From: Cristatella mucedo
Lineage: Eukaryota; Bryozoa; Phylactolaemata; Cristatellidae
Assembly: GCA_009760855.2 (NCBI GenBank)
Contig: WPIO01000019.1
Coordinates: forward strand, 1,481,001-1,545,000
Length of the DNA stretch: 64,000 nucleotides
Reading direction: 5' to 3'
Shown here: positions 21,723 through 34,992 of the stretch, in pieces
How the letters are laid out: the number at the start of each line of letters is the position of its first letter
How positions within the stretch are numbered: position 1 is the stretch's first letter
Made by a program: the position numbers and the translations under genes
The notes under the pieces: model-generated
The model's input: the letters and a program-made list of their open reading frames with translations, nothing else
Told to the model about the DNA's origin: nothing
Databases searched by the model: none

Positions 21723-24387
21723 TGCATGCATGCCTGCCTGCATGTGGCGTGGTAGGCGAGCGATGGCAAGCCGGGCAAGGGTCCAACCAACTGGGATACT
21801 CGATCGGAATCTTGAATGCAGTGTTATGCGAGCAATCTGCCTAACTGATAGCACATGCTGAATTACATTAGTGAAATCTTTTGGAGAATCAAAGTCTAGC
21901 CTCAGCCATGGCACTTTTTGGCTCGGCATTCTTTTTAACTTCCTAACTGAAACCTCCCCAGCCGCAGTCTGGGATTTCTGTGCGCAGGCTTTTCCCGGGC
22001 ATCCACGGCACGTCACTCGCCTGTATTATCTATATCGCCTCCATCTATCCATCTGTGTTCGTTAGAGATACATAATCTGGCTGACAACTTAGCCGTACTT
22101 AAATTCTGCAAGTAAAATTTGGATAAAATGGTGCATTTTGATTTGCATGACTAAATGGGGTTTAAACAATCCTGTAAAAGCTTGCCATATCCACCTGCCG
22201 TGTTTTTTATATCTACTAAGGGTTTGCTTTTAATAATTACAATAAATTTGTCGGTGGCTTCTAGAATTTGAAGGGAATGTCACGAGAAAAAATCACTCTA
22301 AGTATATTGAATGTCAACTGAATGTACCGTCCACTGCAAGTGCAAAACTAAAAAAATCCCAGATAAATAAGCGTTCTTTCTCTAAATAAGCGTTTTATCA
22401 GCATCCCCTTACTTTCTCTCCTTGGCTGAAGGCCGCAAGTTTAAGAATAAATCAGCGATTAATAGTTTCATTTGAAAGTTTTGGCCATCTTTTGCTAGTA
22501 ATTGCTTGAAAGTTTGAGCCAATTGTCTCGACATTCCTACGCTTAAATGATGAACAATTATTTCGTCTTCTTGTAGTGCTTCGCTATTCCTGGCCTTTGA
22601 TGTACAGATTCAGCATCTGCCACTAGAGAGGGCCCACTCGCCTCGAAGGCTGCTAAAAAGGTATTTCATTCCACGCCCCTTCGGAGTTCAAGTTCTGAGT
22701 CCGAATTTCTCGCGGTGGAACCACCGATAAGGAATGGAAGGCTGTGAAATAAGCTATAATTAAATCGTCTATGTCTATCGTATCGTCTATGTAATATATA
22801 ATTAAATCGTCTATATCGTAATCGTCTATGTAATCGTCTATATATAATTAAATCGTCTATGTAGGCAGCTAAAAAGTAAAAATCCGCCGGCTACTAATCA
22901 TTGGAAATGTTACAAATATTTTTAACATTCAACCAAACCGCTCCTGATTTCCCTATAATGTAGACCGCTGCGAGGCTAACTTGGAGCTTCTTCAGCCAAT
23001 GGAAAACCCAACGTCAGCGTTTGCTACAGAGTCTTCGTCAATGTGTGTTACATATTTCGTCGATGCAAACACTACGGATTAGATCAAAAAGTCTGCCCAT
23101 GCAATCAGGCTTCACTACGTATCGACGGTGATCGTCAAGGAAGGTGCATTGTTACGTTTATTGCACGAGCAGGTATGTAAGGTATGTGTCCGGTAGCCTC
23201 AACAGTTTGCTGCATGCCGTGTGCAACACGGCATGCATCAAACTTTTGAATACAAGAGATCGTCCCTACAGCCAGTCCTAGTTCAACCCATCTGTCTCAC
23301 TCGCTTTTTCCACTCGACTACCTAAATCGCGGCCGAGCTATTTTTAAAAAGCCAATCGTCCATGAACTCGGGGGACGGCAAGGGGAGCTTCGCGAATGCG
23401 TCAGATGACACAGCTGGCGACAGCAGCCAAATAAATGGGGACTCGCGGCGGCAGCTCCACTCCCTTAAAGCACGATTTTTCGGACGCTTTTTACGTTGAT
23501 CTTTATTTATGTACTGCTCCCTGATCTCAAGGCTGGGTGTATTCTCCATTCTATTCGCGAACGATCGTCGCTAATCTGGAGTGCCAATCGTCTCCTGACA
23601 GACGCCTAGCATTTTTTTTGCAGCTTCGGTCGCGCTCTAAGACCTCCCAGCTAGTGAGTAGACTCTCGTTTCCTTACTCAGTCATTTCTCATCTCCGCAT
23701 ATTCGGTTCCTTAACATGATGAACTTACAGTAACGAGGTTTAGCAGGCCGAGCTAGAATTAGGAGCTAGAACGGCTTTTTGTAGCGGGCACGGGTCAACG
23801 AGTGCCCCCCCAAATGCTCGAGTGTGCCTCAGCTGCTTCGCGTCTACGGTACCGCCAGTCGTAGTAGGGTACTCAAAAATCAGGCTTCCGCAACAATAGC
23901 TCAAAATTGTAACCATCGATGGGCAGCCCATTATAATAAGGAATCTATCTAAGCTCACGATCCGTCACGTCAATTTTCTGGTGAAGACATTAGGAACTGC
24001 TGCAGGAAAGACATCTGTCTTGTATCGCTTCAGACCTTAAATCGGTGAGTGAAAAGAAATAGAATATGAAATAGAAAATGAAAGGACTTGATGATCGAGC
24101 AGGTTGATATTTTATGTTATATATTTTATTATGCTGTGTATTTATCTTTTTACCTATCTCATTTTGAAATTAACTCGACGGCCTGGTGAACAAGTTCCGA
24201 CGAAGCTAGTGAATTTGGGACATTTCTAGATATAACCTTGAGATATATACTCTCCTCCAGGATCTTCTATTCATTGCAAGCACATCTGCCTTCCAGGGCT
24301 ACGCAGAGTTCTTGAGTAAATTTTGACTCGGTTGAATTTCTTGTTGGTTGACTGTGCGAAATAGCGCAGCAATGCCCTCACAACAGT
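21723..24387. other. Unassigned intergenic stretch
   Basis: No gene was recognised across about 2.6 kb. The only clear structure is the short tandem array at 22757-22865. Reading frames at 23322-23549 and 23537-23719 look like chance. Confidence 0.35.
22757..22865. repeat. Short tandem array of an 'aatcgtctatgta' unit
   Basis: Seven or so imperfect copies of ATCGTCTATGTA/ATATA units, including two copies of the longer 'atataattaaatcgtctat' segment. Confidence 0.8.
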
Positions 24388-24575
24388 AAATAATAATAAT
24401 AATACATTTGTTATAGCGCACGCAGAGAACTCAATCTCTTTCTCGCCACTTTCCATTTACTGCAAAGGAAGCCTGATCGAATGGTTAGCGGTAGCATACT
24501 CAATGAACAACAAGCGTAACATGGTTACAGGTGACACGCACAGGGTCAGCATGCAAATACGGTTAGTGGCAACAA
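24388..24575 (-). mobile_element. LINE-A 3' end
   Basis: An (AAT)n run is followed on the minus strand by the LINE-A tail, 'gagaactcaatctctttct' in plus orientation, and about 120 bases of its 3' untranslated region. Confidence 0.8.
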
Positions 24576-24579
24576 ATAG

Positions 24580-26000
24580 TTCATTAGAAAAACAAGACTT
24601 GTAATGAAAAACTTTTATATTTGGAAACATTTCAGTAATTGTGAAAATGGTACGAAGAAATTAAAGCCGTAACGTTTCAACGTCTGTTTCCAACAACTAC
24701 ATCCTTAAGAGGCTGCATAAATGATAAAAGCCAAGTTTCTCTGTTTCGCAGGATCTGGAATCAAGCATTGTCAGCTGAACAAAGAAAGTAATCGGCCCAG
24801 CTCTACAGAACCCCTATCAGCATGCAGACTCTACTGCCATCACCCCAGACAGAGATTTGTTACTTCCCGACCACCAGAAGCAAGGCTCGACAAATGAGAA
24901 TATCTCCTTAAGGTGCACGAATTGACAAAAGACTAGTGTTACGTTGATCATTGGGATAGAAAAAGTCGTTTTCCAGATAATGTAGATACTTGCCCAGATT
25001 TTCCCGAGCCTTAACGAACTCTCTGCACCTTGGCCATCCAGCACTCATCCATTCGTAAAAATTAAAATCCATTCGTAAAAACGTAGATAAATATGCGAAA
25101 CCGACAAGGACCTTGAAGAGTACCACAAATGCTTCGAAAAACTGGCATTGCTCATACAAAAACACTTGCAAAAAGCGTCTAGAAAAACCCAAGATGACTT
25201 CCATCAAGAAATACAATGGCGGAGCCAGGATTCTTATATGACGAGCGACACCAGCAGCAAAATTTTATGTAGGGAACAAGACCTGAAAGATTTTCATATA
25301 GGAGGGGCTTGCTTGACCAGCAACTAATGAAACATTATTGTGAGCAATCTAACTCTTTATTCGGTACGAACTAGGCGGTTGCTCATCGATTGGAAGTTAG
25401 ACATGATTTCATCGTCGGTTTCACTGTTTTTTTTCATTCACTGGTCGGGGGGGCGGGGCTTAGGATTTGGGGCCGCCTAGGCTGCTGCCATACTTAGGGG
25501 GGGGGGAGGGAGGGAGGAGTGTGAGAGCAAATGCCCCTGGCTCTACCACTGAATACAACCACGGTCAGCGCCATGAACTTTTCACAAGCGATAGGCGTGC
25601 GATGTTTGATCATATGTGCAGGTGATCATTTTATCGCAGGCATTTGGCATTTGGTAGCTGGCGCCTCAGCATCCAGTGAAGTGGAGGGAAGTTTTACTAA
25701 ATTACTTGTGGCCAGTGGCCAGTTTCTAAGTCCCTTGAAAATCTGAACGTCGCTTGATTTAGATGTATCGCATGTTCCAAAGATCTCATGTAGCGCTATT
25801 TCAGTTAAATGCCTGCAAGAAAAAAGCAGGCATGCTTCTAGAAGTTTGGCTCTCAGCAGAAAAAGAATCTTCCTTCGCTTGCTTCCCACTAGTTTCGCAC
25901 TGGTTATCGATCCAGTTCTTTCGCTGTCGAAGACGCTACTCGTCGATTGTCTAAAATGGCATTAGCGGTCTGATACTGGCAGATTTTTATGCCTGTGCAA
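24580..26000. other. Unassigned stretch
   Basis: A 102-codon minus-strand frame (25216-24908) has coding-like passages (KARENLGKYLHYLEND), but I do not recognise it and no splice sites support it. Poly(G) runs occur at 25447-25515. Confidence 0.3.
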
Positions 26001-26004
26001 TAAT

Positions 26005-29000
26005 AATAATAAGAGTAAGGATACACTGGATAAAGTGCCCGCAGGCAGAGAACTCAATCTCTTTCTAGGCGCTTTACATTCGCTGCGAAGGAAACACGAT
26101 CGAATGGTGAGTGGTATCATGCTTGATAAACAACATGAATAACATGGTTAGGAATGACATGCACCGGGTCAGCATGCAAGTGTGGTTAGTGGCAGCTGCA
26201 CAGTGTCAGCATGCATAAACACATAAAGGACGAATCGCAGGGACCCACTAAATGCTGTGATAAATAGGTGCCTTTTTAATTTCTTTTTAAATATGGTCAA
26301 GTCAGGGGATGTCGTGACGTGAGTCGGGAGTGAGTTCCAGGCTTTAGGAACATTGGAACTAAATGCACGGTCTCCAAAGAATTTGAGGTTTTTACGAGGT
26401 ATAGGTAAACAGTTAGATTCCGAAAAGCGGATGATACGATGCTTAGCCTTGTGGGGGAGTAGATCTGATAGGTAAGCTGGAACCAAAGAATGAAGTGACC
26501 TAAAAGTGAGCGAAAAAACCTTGTAATCGATCCGTTTCTTGACCGGTAGCCAGTGCAGGTCGGCGAGAGGTGGTGTGATGTGGCAACTGTGATGCTCACG
26601 ACAGACAAGCCTAGCTGCAGATTTTTGCACCAGCTGTAAGCGCCTGATTGCACCGGCCGGTAGACCAGCAAGCAGTAAGTTACAGAAGTCAAGATGGGAT
26701 GTCCAAAATGCATGAAACAACTTAAATGTGGTATCCCTATCTAAACAAACCCAAATTTTAGCAATTTTATGCAGCTACAAGTAGGCAGACTTGATTGTGG
26801 AGCTGATGTGGTCGTCTAACGAGAGGTCACTTTGGAACATGACACCTAGATTCCGTCCAAATTCAACAGGAGATATGCTGACAGAGTGGATTTTGAGGTT
26901 ATCCTTTCCAATTTCTGAATCACACTTGGTTTTCCCATAATTAGTAAGTTAGTTTTTATCATATCACATTTTATCATATCTCCAGTTGCATCAGCTCGAA
27001 ATCTAGGTGTCATATTCCAAAGCGACCTCTCGTTAGACGACCACATCAGCTCCACAGTCAAATCAGCCTATTTTCAGCTTCATAACATTGCTAAAATTAG
27101 GGCTTGTTTAGATAAGGATACCACGTCCAAGTTGGTCCATGCATTCGTGACATCTCGTCTCGACTTCTGCAACTCACTGCTTACTGGCCTACCAGCATGT
27201 GCGATCAGGCGATTGCAGCTGGTGCAAAACTCTGCAGCTAGGCTTGTCTGTCGTGAGCGTCGCAGTTGCCACATTACTCCACTTCTCGCCGACCTGCACT
27301 GGTTACCAGTCAAGCAACGGATTGACTTCAAGGTTTTGTCGCTCACTTTTAGGTCCCTTCATTCTATGGCTCCAGCCTATCTTTCAGATATACTACCCCA
27401 TTAGGCAAAGCATCGTACCACTCGCTTTTCGGAATCCAACAGTCTAGAAATACCTCGTACAAACCTTAAATCCTTTGGAGACCGTGCATTCAGCTCGTAT
27501 GCTCCCACAGCCTGGAACTCCCTCCCGACCTGCATCAGAACATCCCCTGACCTGACCACATTTAAAAGAAACTTAAAAACATACCTATTTAGGACAGCAT
27601 TTAGTGGGTCCTTGTGATTCGTCCTCGATGTGCTTATGCGTGCTGACACTGTTAATGCTGCCACTAACCACATTTGCATGCTGACCCAGTGCATGTAACC
27701 CCTAACCATGTTATTCATTTTGTTTGTTTTTCAAGCATGATTTTACTTACTATTCTATTGCGTATCACTTTGCAGCAAATGTAAAGCGCCTAGAAAGAGA
27801 TTAAGTTCTCTGAGGGCGCTTTATCAAGTGCAATATTATTATTATTATTATTATTATTATATCATCATTCAATTTAAGAAACTTGCTATCATCCATGTGC
27901 AGATGTCATCAAGACATACAGCAAGGAGTTGAGAGAATTCGAGTGCTGGAGGGCTGGGACGGATCAAAGCAAAGGTACAACTGAGAGTCATCCGTATAGA
28001 AGTGAAAGCCTAGATTGTGCTTGGCAATCACATCGGCAAGAGGGAGATTATAAACCGTAAGAAGAACCGGACCAAGCACAGACCCCTGAGGTACCCCGTA
28101 TTTCAGAGGTATCTCGGATGATCTTTGTCCAGTCATATCAATACTCTGGAGTCTCCCACTGAGATAGGATCTGAACCATTGCAGAGCAGTGCCAGTGATG
28201 CCCAGGCGAGATGAGAGGCACCCAATAAGGACTTGGTGATCGATAGTATTAAAAGTTGCCGAAAGATCGAACAAAACAAGCAGAGATATTCTACCCATGT
28301 CTGCATTCCTGTGTAGGTCGTTGTACACCCGAAGCAATGCTGACTCCTTGGAATGATTAGCTCTAAAGCCAGACTGGAACTTACAATCAAGGTTTGAAGT
28401 TTTAATATATGAGTCAGCTGTGCCACAACTCGTTTCAGTGCCTTTGATAGGAATGGTAGAAGGGAGACTGGGCGGTTGTTGGTCAATTTCTGTTGGTCTA
28501 GTGTCGGTTTCTTAAATAGTGGCCTGACTACAGGTTTTTTGAAAGGTGCTGGGATATGACCTGATGTTAATGACATATTAAGGATGTTAGTTATGCATGG
28601 CAGCAGCAGATCAATGCAACGTAAGAGCATGACGGTGGGAATAGGGTCCAAAGGACTTGTTGTCCTCTTTAATTGGGATATGAACTTCAGGACGAGATCA
28701 CCAGTGACCTGCTTAAATATAGACATTGAGGTGCAGCCAGGAATCGAGGGACTGCATTCTAGGGAGATGCTGCCATTGCAGGGATGGACTCCCTGATCTT
28801 GTCTACATTCTGGACAAAGAAGCTAGACAAGCGATCAGCTAGATCATCTCAGGGATCATCCGGTAAGGAGCTAACCTGGGAGTGGTTGAGGATATGGTTG
28901 ATCGTTGACATCAGTATTTTTGGACTGTGCATCCGTGATTCAACAATTTTTTTTTAGAAGCTAGACTTGGCCTTTGCTAGGATTGGTTGGTACAACCTAC

Positions 29001-29285
29001 GGTAGTCCTCGTATGCCTGTCGGTGGAGAGTCAGAGAGTCATCTTTTGAATGCTTTTTCAAGCTTGTGCTTAGTAGACAAGTAATTTAATGTCTGCGGTA
29101 AATCATAAGCCGCCTGGGCGAGGGCGAACAGTGCGCTTAGTCAGAAGTGCAAACTCGTCGAGCGTGTCAGCTAGTGTCGTGTTGCAGCTACCTACCAATG
29201 ATAACAGGTCGGAATAGGGAAGGAACAGCAGAGGCGAGGCAGATATTCTCGCACCGACAGCAATTAGATCCTTACCGTTAGCGTA
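26005..29285 (-). mobile_element. LINE-A (L2-like) copy split by a nested insertion
   Basis: On the minus strand one LINE-A ORF2 can be followed from about 29285 to its (ATT)n tail at 26005. Landmarks in order are a linker with LTLHRQAYEDYRRLY, PVSLLPFLSKAL, the finger/palm segment FDLSATFNTIDHQVL, GVPQGSVLGP, and the catalytic FYTDDSQLYL (about 28008-27985). Then KLND(D) at about 27865 is interrupted and resumes as KTNLLIMGKPS at about 26955. The C-terminal half follows (LADLHWLPVKKRIDYKV; AFSSNVPKAWNSLP), then the terminal hairpin. Frameshifts and stops show it is dead. The 5' end (endonuclease) is missing. Confidence 0.92.
26975..27858 (+). mobile_element. Nested LINE-A copy, 5'-truncated
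   Basis: A plus-strand LINE-A 3' part is inserted inside the minus-strand copy. Its readable part starts at SARNLGVIFQSDLSLDDHIS. It continues through FVTSRLDFCNSLLTGLPAC, LADLHWLPVKQRIDFKVLSL and AFSSYAPKAWNSLPTC. It then has the 3' untranslated region, the tail hairpin (27781-27826) and (ATT)n to 27860. A TATCAT repeat occurs on both flanks and may be the target-site duplication. One in-frame stop interrupts it after SDILPH. It appears younger than its host copy. Confidence 0.9.
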
Positions 29286-29830
29286 AAGCTGTGCAGCCAC
29301 GCTCGTCTGTAGTGAACACAGCACCTACCACAATGAGCCACTTCTCCTTTACCTGCACTTGGTCCTCAACGCTCAACTTCAACGCTCTGTCACTCACTTT
29401 TAGGTTAGGTTCCTTCTTACTCTCGCTCCAGAATACCAAGCCGCAATACTTCCCGCGAGGACTTTTTTTTATAGGACTACCCACTCTTCTGGCTCAAGTC
29501 GGCAAGCTGTGTTCCTTACCAACCTCAAAGCCTTTGGGTGCTTCACCCCTAATTCGCATGTTCCCACAGCCGGGTGCTCACTGCCGACTGCTGACGTCAA
29601 GATATCCCCTGACTTGGCAAGATCTAGAAAGAGGCAAAAACCTAACTATTCATCACAGTGTTTGCTCCATCTACGTGAATTTCCTCTACGTACTTATGCG
29701 TTCCGACACTGAGCATTGTATCATCAACCAATTGGCGGGCTTTATTTCCAGGATAAGCAAAGTGCCTAGAAAGAGATTTGGCTCTCTTGCGGCGCTATAA
29801 AATGTCACATTATTAATGATAATACTATTA
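29285..29830 (+). mobile_element. Worn LINE-A C-terminal fragment with tail
   Basis: The plus strand retains a QLCSHARL-like start and 'ccacttctcctttacctgcac'. It also keeps the 'tgacttggcaagatctagaaagaggcaaaaacc' block (shortened) and a tail 'gcctagaaagagatttggc' with 'gcggcgctataaaatg'. It abuts the 5' break of the minus-strand copy. Confidence 0.7.
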
Positions 29831-29904
29831 ATATCCTGCTATAATGAGAGATGGCATATGGTGATAGTTGGAAATTGCCATAGCTTGACTCCCCCTCTGC
29901 TACG

Positions 29905-30245
29905 GTAATCCGGCTCCATCGAATTCTTCCTTCAAAGCCTGGAACTCACTCCCGACTTTCGTCAAGACATCCCTGACTTGACCACATTTAAAAGAAATTA
30001 AAACGCACCAATTTATGACTGCATTTAGTGGGTCCCTGTGATTCGACTTTTGTGCACTTATGTGTGTTGCTGCATGCTGCCACTAACCACATTTGCATGC
30101 TAACTCTGTACAGGTCACCCCTAACCATGATGTTCTTGTTGCTTATTGAGCGTTTATTAATCGCGTTTCCTTTGCAGCAAATGTTAAGTGCCTAGAAAGA
30201 GATTGAGTTCTCTGAGGGCACTTTATCAAGTGTATCATTATTATT
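29905..30245 (+). mobile_element. LINE-A 3' end
   Basis: The copy starts at the 'agcctggaactcactcccgac' coding block. It includes the full 3' untranslated region and ends in the terminal hairpin and ATTATTATT near 30245. Confidence 0.85.
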
Positions 30246-30249
30246 CCTT

Positions 30250-31040
30250 AGTATATCCCAGCATCCACAATCTGTATCTAGACGGGTTATGGCCATAATG
30301 CCCGGAAATAGTTAAGCAGAGTGGAGTATCAATACGATATCAAGTGTAGTGCACCCGAGTCCATAAGTCAGACCGAACTGGCAGTTGATACAATGAATTT
30401 CATGCTTTTTAATGTGAGGGTGAATGCATTTTGTTGGCCAGCTGCACTGATTGAGTGGGAGGGAAACCCTGAGATAGCATTCTCCGTGCGCTAGCTGTAC
30501 TGAAACGCACGCCGGTATTGATCTGACGCCAATAACGGCGCCGGGATTAGCTTTTGAATTACAATGATAAAAGAACTTGATGTTTAATAACATATGCCGC
30601 GAAGATATGCTGCTTAGATATGATGCCGGTTTCCTGCCATGACTCCGTCCTGGACAAATGTGTCTTTCACGTACGCTGAGAAATATAAAGCCAGGAGGTT
30701 GCAATTGTGAATAATTCGTATTTAATAACTTTATAACTTTTGGCAGGGATTGATTGCTCTCAATGCACATGGTGGAGCGGCCTTGATGATACACTGCCTG
30801 GTATGATGACGTGGCTCGGTCACTCATTTTCCTGTGCTTGAACAAGCCCTAAATCCATAAAGAGCAATAGATACCGTTCTCTATTCAGTTTTTATTTATT
30901 TCGCCACTTAAATACTAGGTTGAGAAAAACCTGAATAATGCTTTTTGAAAAACATGGCAGTCGATGAAACCATCCACGCCTCGGACGGCACTGATCACCC
31001 ACTTGACGGATCAGATCATATTATATAATTCAATACGCCT
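30250..31040. other. Unassigned stretch with a 177-codon minus-strand frame
   Basis: The frame 30845-30312 (minus) starts MFKHRKMSDRATSSYQ. It contains several Cys/His residues towards its end, but no domain I recognise. It could be a chance frame, so it is not called. Confidence 0.25.
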
Positions 31041-31500
<460 letters not shown>

Positions 31501-32711
31501 GATCAGAGCAAGAGCCAATTCTCGGAGCCAGGCCTTATCGGAGCAAGATCTTAGAACCAGGTCTCGCAGCCAGATCTCAGAGGCATGCACCCGGTTTTCC
31601 TTGAAATATCCACGCCCGAGCCTGACAGGATCAGGTGGAAAAAGACTGGCAGACCCTAAAATCCCAAAAGGTTTGACTTGTGTCTGTATCAACCGCGCTA
31701 CGCGAGTGAAGTTGATTTGGCCAGTGGTTGCTCTCTGGCTCGGCCAGCGATGGGCCCAAACAAGAAAGCGGCTCGGTCCTTTGTGGCTGCAACTAGGACT
31801 CCAAGATTTAGTGCAACCGAGCTCGGGTAAAGAGCCCAAGTTAAGGGACTCTCGGAGTAACACGAAAAGGAAGTCGCCGACTTGTGGTGGCCACAGCGGC
31901 CTCGGATCGGCTGTTGCCGAGCGTTGACGTGTCCCGCTTTCTCCGAGCGGCCGGCGAGCGGTGTTCGCTGCTCGGTGACTCATGCCTCACAGTCACAACT
32001 GGTGACTTTCCTAGAATCGCACGCAGCCTTTCTCGGTAATCAGCCTGCATCGTGCTCTCGTCGCTTTGTCATCATCCTGCCGGTTACAAGAAAGTCGACA
32101 GAGGGGCATCCGCTGGACGACTTGCGGGATGAGCTAGCGAGCGAGCTTGTACACGTAGATAGTGCGAACGGGCGTGGGAGCGAGCGTGGGGCGGGGGGGG
32201 GGGGCGAGCAGGACTTTTGGGCTCGAGAAAAAATATCTCCGGCGTACGAGACTGAATGGTAGGCGACCGTCTGAATGCTCGCCGCCGCCGGTACCTTCCG
32301 ATGTTGCCGATATGACTGACATAATCGCCATTCGTCGGCGCCGCTCAACTCTCCTCACCAATTGACAAATCCTCGCAGGTAGCTAATGATTTCACCACCG
32401 ACGCCACACTTCGTCAGTCGACAGTGGCAGACCACTGGCTGAATTCCTCTGAGCGACCGACGCGTGCCCATTCTTACCTAACCTAGCAGAGCGCAGGAGC
32501 CAGCCAGGTGTGGCCAGCTCGGTCGCAAGGCGGGCTACGGCTCTCTTGGCAACGCAATGCGTTCGGCTCATTTTTCGCTGCTCTAGAGAAATCTCGGCAC
32601 CTGGCGCGAGCAGGACCAGCCAGGTTCGTAGCCCAGGCGGAGGGGGGAGGGGATAGGGTGCTCGAACTTCGTGAGCCAGATCGTGCGTTCGGGTCGCTAT
32701 TTGGACAGGGT
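31501..32711. other. Unassigned stretch, GC-rich from 31.87 kb
   Basis: Near 31520-31600 there is a set of short 'tctcggagccaggc / tcttagaaccaggtctcgcagccag' near-repeats. Frames at 31882-32348 are unrecognised. No splice-flanked conserved exon was seen. Confidence 0.3.
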
Positions 32712-32876
32712 GATTTGACAGTCCAAGAGGTAAGGTGCTAGCTCATCACAAACGAGATCGTGAGTTCGAATCCTGCGGTACGCGATCCTACGTTGCCACC
32801 TGCTAGTGGCGGTGAAGGCCGTCAAGCCACATCCGCCGCTATACAAATGAGGTTGGTAAATTAGCTAATACTGATT
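32712..32876 (+). mobile_element. SINE-A
   Basis: CAAGAGGTAAGGTGC (A-box region), GAGTTCGAATCC (B box), 'gatcctacgttgcc', and an end reading 'tacaaatgaggttggtaaat'. Confidence 0.75.
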
Positions 32877-33073
32877 TATTTATGAGGCTGCCGAGTCATT
32901 CGGCCGACCTCATCTTCATAAGCCAGGTCTTGCAGGCCGGGGGTCTTTCAGCCGTCAAACCTCTGTTGCCCACTATAAGAGGGGAGGCAGTTCCTACGGC
33001 TCTACTGTCGTCATATTGATGAGGCGGCTGAATAAGTCGACCTGAATGATCTTCTTTTAGCACGTACGACCGT

Positions 33074-33238
33074 AATGGCTCACTAGGTTAGGCGGTTGCT
33101 ATTCACGACCTCGGCACCGAGGTCGTGGGTTCGAATCCTGCGGTGGGCGATCCTTTATCGCCACTGCAAGCGGTGGTGATAGCCGTAAAGGTTCTTCTGT
33201 CGCTGTACGAAAAGAGGCTGTTAAATACTCAGCTAGTA
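33074..33238 (+). mobile_element. SINE-A, hairpin-bearing variant
   Basis: The head carries TCACGACCTCGGCACCGAGG and TCGTGGGTTCGAATCC. The body is GGGCGATCCTTTATCGCC and the 3' end reads AAGAGGCTGTTAAAT, followed by (TTAT)n. It is one of the least altered copies. Confidence 0.88.
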
Positions 33239-34084
33239 ATTATTTATTTATTATTCGGCTTCTTCTAGCCTGCGCTCCTTCCGAGGGACCTAGCACTCCC
33301 ACTCGCCGAAATGCTCGAATAGCAGCACGTACATCAGCGGGTACGAGTCTCGTGTACGCGTGGAATTGAAGAGCCGATGCGAGCTCAAAGTGCTCGACTT
33401 GAGGGGATCGGAATCGTGACGGCGACTTCCCTTTCGAAGCCGAAAATCAAACGCTCACGCTGCCTGCCGACTTCAGTCCTTCGGCTGAGTGGGACCGATC
33501 GGTCGGGATCTAGCAAGCGCCGGTTCAACGCCGATCGAAGTCAAGCCTTACGCTCCACTCAGGACATGGCGGAAATTGGCGGAACTCGTATTACAGGGGT
33601 CTTCCCAATAGACCGATCTAAATTGGCGAAAAAGTTCGTCGATTTCGATTTCGCAGCCGATTGGTAGGCAGTGAGCCGCTAGCAATGCACACCGCGAGAC
33701 CCGTCGAGTCGGCCCTCGAGAAGCAATTCAAAGGAAAGAGATCTAGCGTAAACCGGATTTCGTCGAGTGGCATTTCAATCCAGCAAAACTCAAAATCAAC
33801 GACCTCAAAGTGTCGGCGGCCGTATTCACTCGCAGTGAGCGAGCTGACCCTGCTCGCAGTGGGCATGACGGCCCGGCCTAGATCTGGGTAGGCCGAAAAT
33901 GATGCCGTCGTCGCGCTTTCGTCGCGGAACGAGGTGGCTGTCGTGCCGGATTACGGATGCGCGATCACGCGCCCCCGACATCGAATTTCCGGTAGCTTTT
34001 CCAGCCTGGCTGGCGCGCTGGGGATCGACTCTCGCTTTTTTGCCTTCCCGCGAGAAGCCTCCGAAAGTAACTAGAGGTTTTTGC
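33239..34084. other. Unassigned stretch
   Basis: Moderately GC-rich. Frames at 33377-33667 and on the opposite strand are not recognised. Confidence 0.3.
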
Positions 34085-34262
34085 ACACGATGCTGACTCT
34101 GTACATGTCACCTCTAACCATGTTATTCATGTTGTTTATCATGCGTGATATCACTTGCCACTCGATCGTGTTTCCTTTGCAGCACATGTAAAGCGCCTAG
34201 AAAGACATAGAGTTCTCCGAGAGCGCTTTATCAAGTGTATTATTATTATTATTATTATTACG
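34085..34262 (+). mobile_element. LINE-A tail
   Basis: The 3' untranslated region, terminal hairpin (TAAAGCGCC ... AGCGCTTTA) and (ATT)n end of LINE-A. Confidence 0.88.
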
Positions 34263-34627
34263 ATGGCGGCTTGGAGCCGTTCAAACGGTGCGCTCGGTAA
34301 CGGAGTTCCATTTTTGTCTTCAGGTACAGAGTGGGTTTTCCAAATCCCATTGCCTAAAAAAAGAAAACAGCCATAGGTCCCCAAAAACGTTGATTCCCTG
34401 GTCAGGACAAGGGTATTTTGAAATTCCCCGATTTTTCTGTTTGGCACGGACCTCAGGTTCGCACGTTTAGTACAGGTCGCGTGCCCCTACCCGAATTAGG
34501 GAGGGTTAGCTGGGTGAGCCTTGTGGCTTGGCATTCGTGTGGTGGCCATTGTATGGCCTTTCGATGTCTGCTTGCGGACCAGCCACTGAATTAGGGTCTT
34601 TGGTTTGGGCGGCTTTCCTTTGATGTG

Positions 34628-34738
34628 TTAATAACAATAATATATTTGTATTGCACCCTCATAGAACTCAACCTCTTTCTAGGACTTGACATTTGCTGAG
34701 TAGGAAGCACGGTCGAGTGATTAGCGGCACGCCCTAGC
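34628..34738 (-). mobile_element. LINE-A tail
   Basis: Minus-strand tail with 'ctcatagaactcaacctctt' (plus orientation) preceded by an AATAATA run. Confidence 0.65.
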
Positions 34739-34825
34739 TCTTTGATGTGCAGTTTTGTCTGCGTCTTTTTATGTGTATCCGGTATATACAGGCAGAGACA
34801 GGAGTGCTAAAAGGAAATACTAGCT

Positions 34826-34992
34826 GAGTATTTAACAGCCTATTTTTTAAAGCAACAGAGGAGCCTTTACGGCTATCACCACCGCTTGCAGTGGCATTAA
34901 AAGATCGCACACCGCAGGATTCGAACCCACGACCCCGGGACAGAGGTTGTGAAAAGCAACCGCCTTACCTAGTGCGGCGTCGTGGTTCGCCC
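34826..34992 (-). mobile_element. SINE-A, hairpin-bearing variant
   Basis: The minus strand contains TAGGTAAGGCGGTTGC, a slightly mutated hairpin (ACAACCTCTGTCCCGGGGTC) and GGGTTCGAATCC, then the standard body and end. Confidence 0.85.

Noticed and set aside
24908-25216. Minus-strand frame with KARENLGKYLHYLEND
   Set aside because: No recognisable family, no splice signals, and interrupted on both sides.
33074-33150. Genuine tRNA gene
   Set aside because: A and B boxes are present, but no cloverleaf with a 7-bp acceptor stem could be formed and the unit continues into the SINE-A body; multi-copy.
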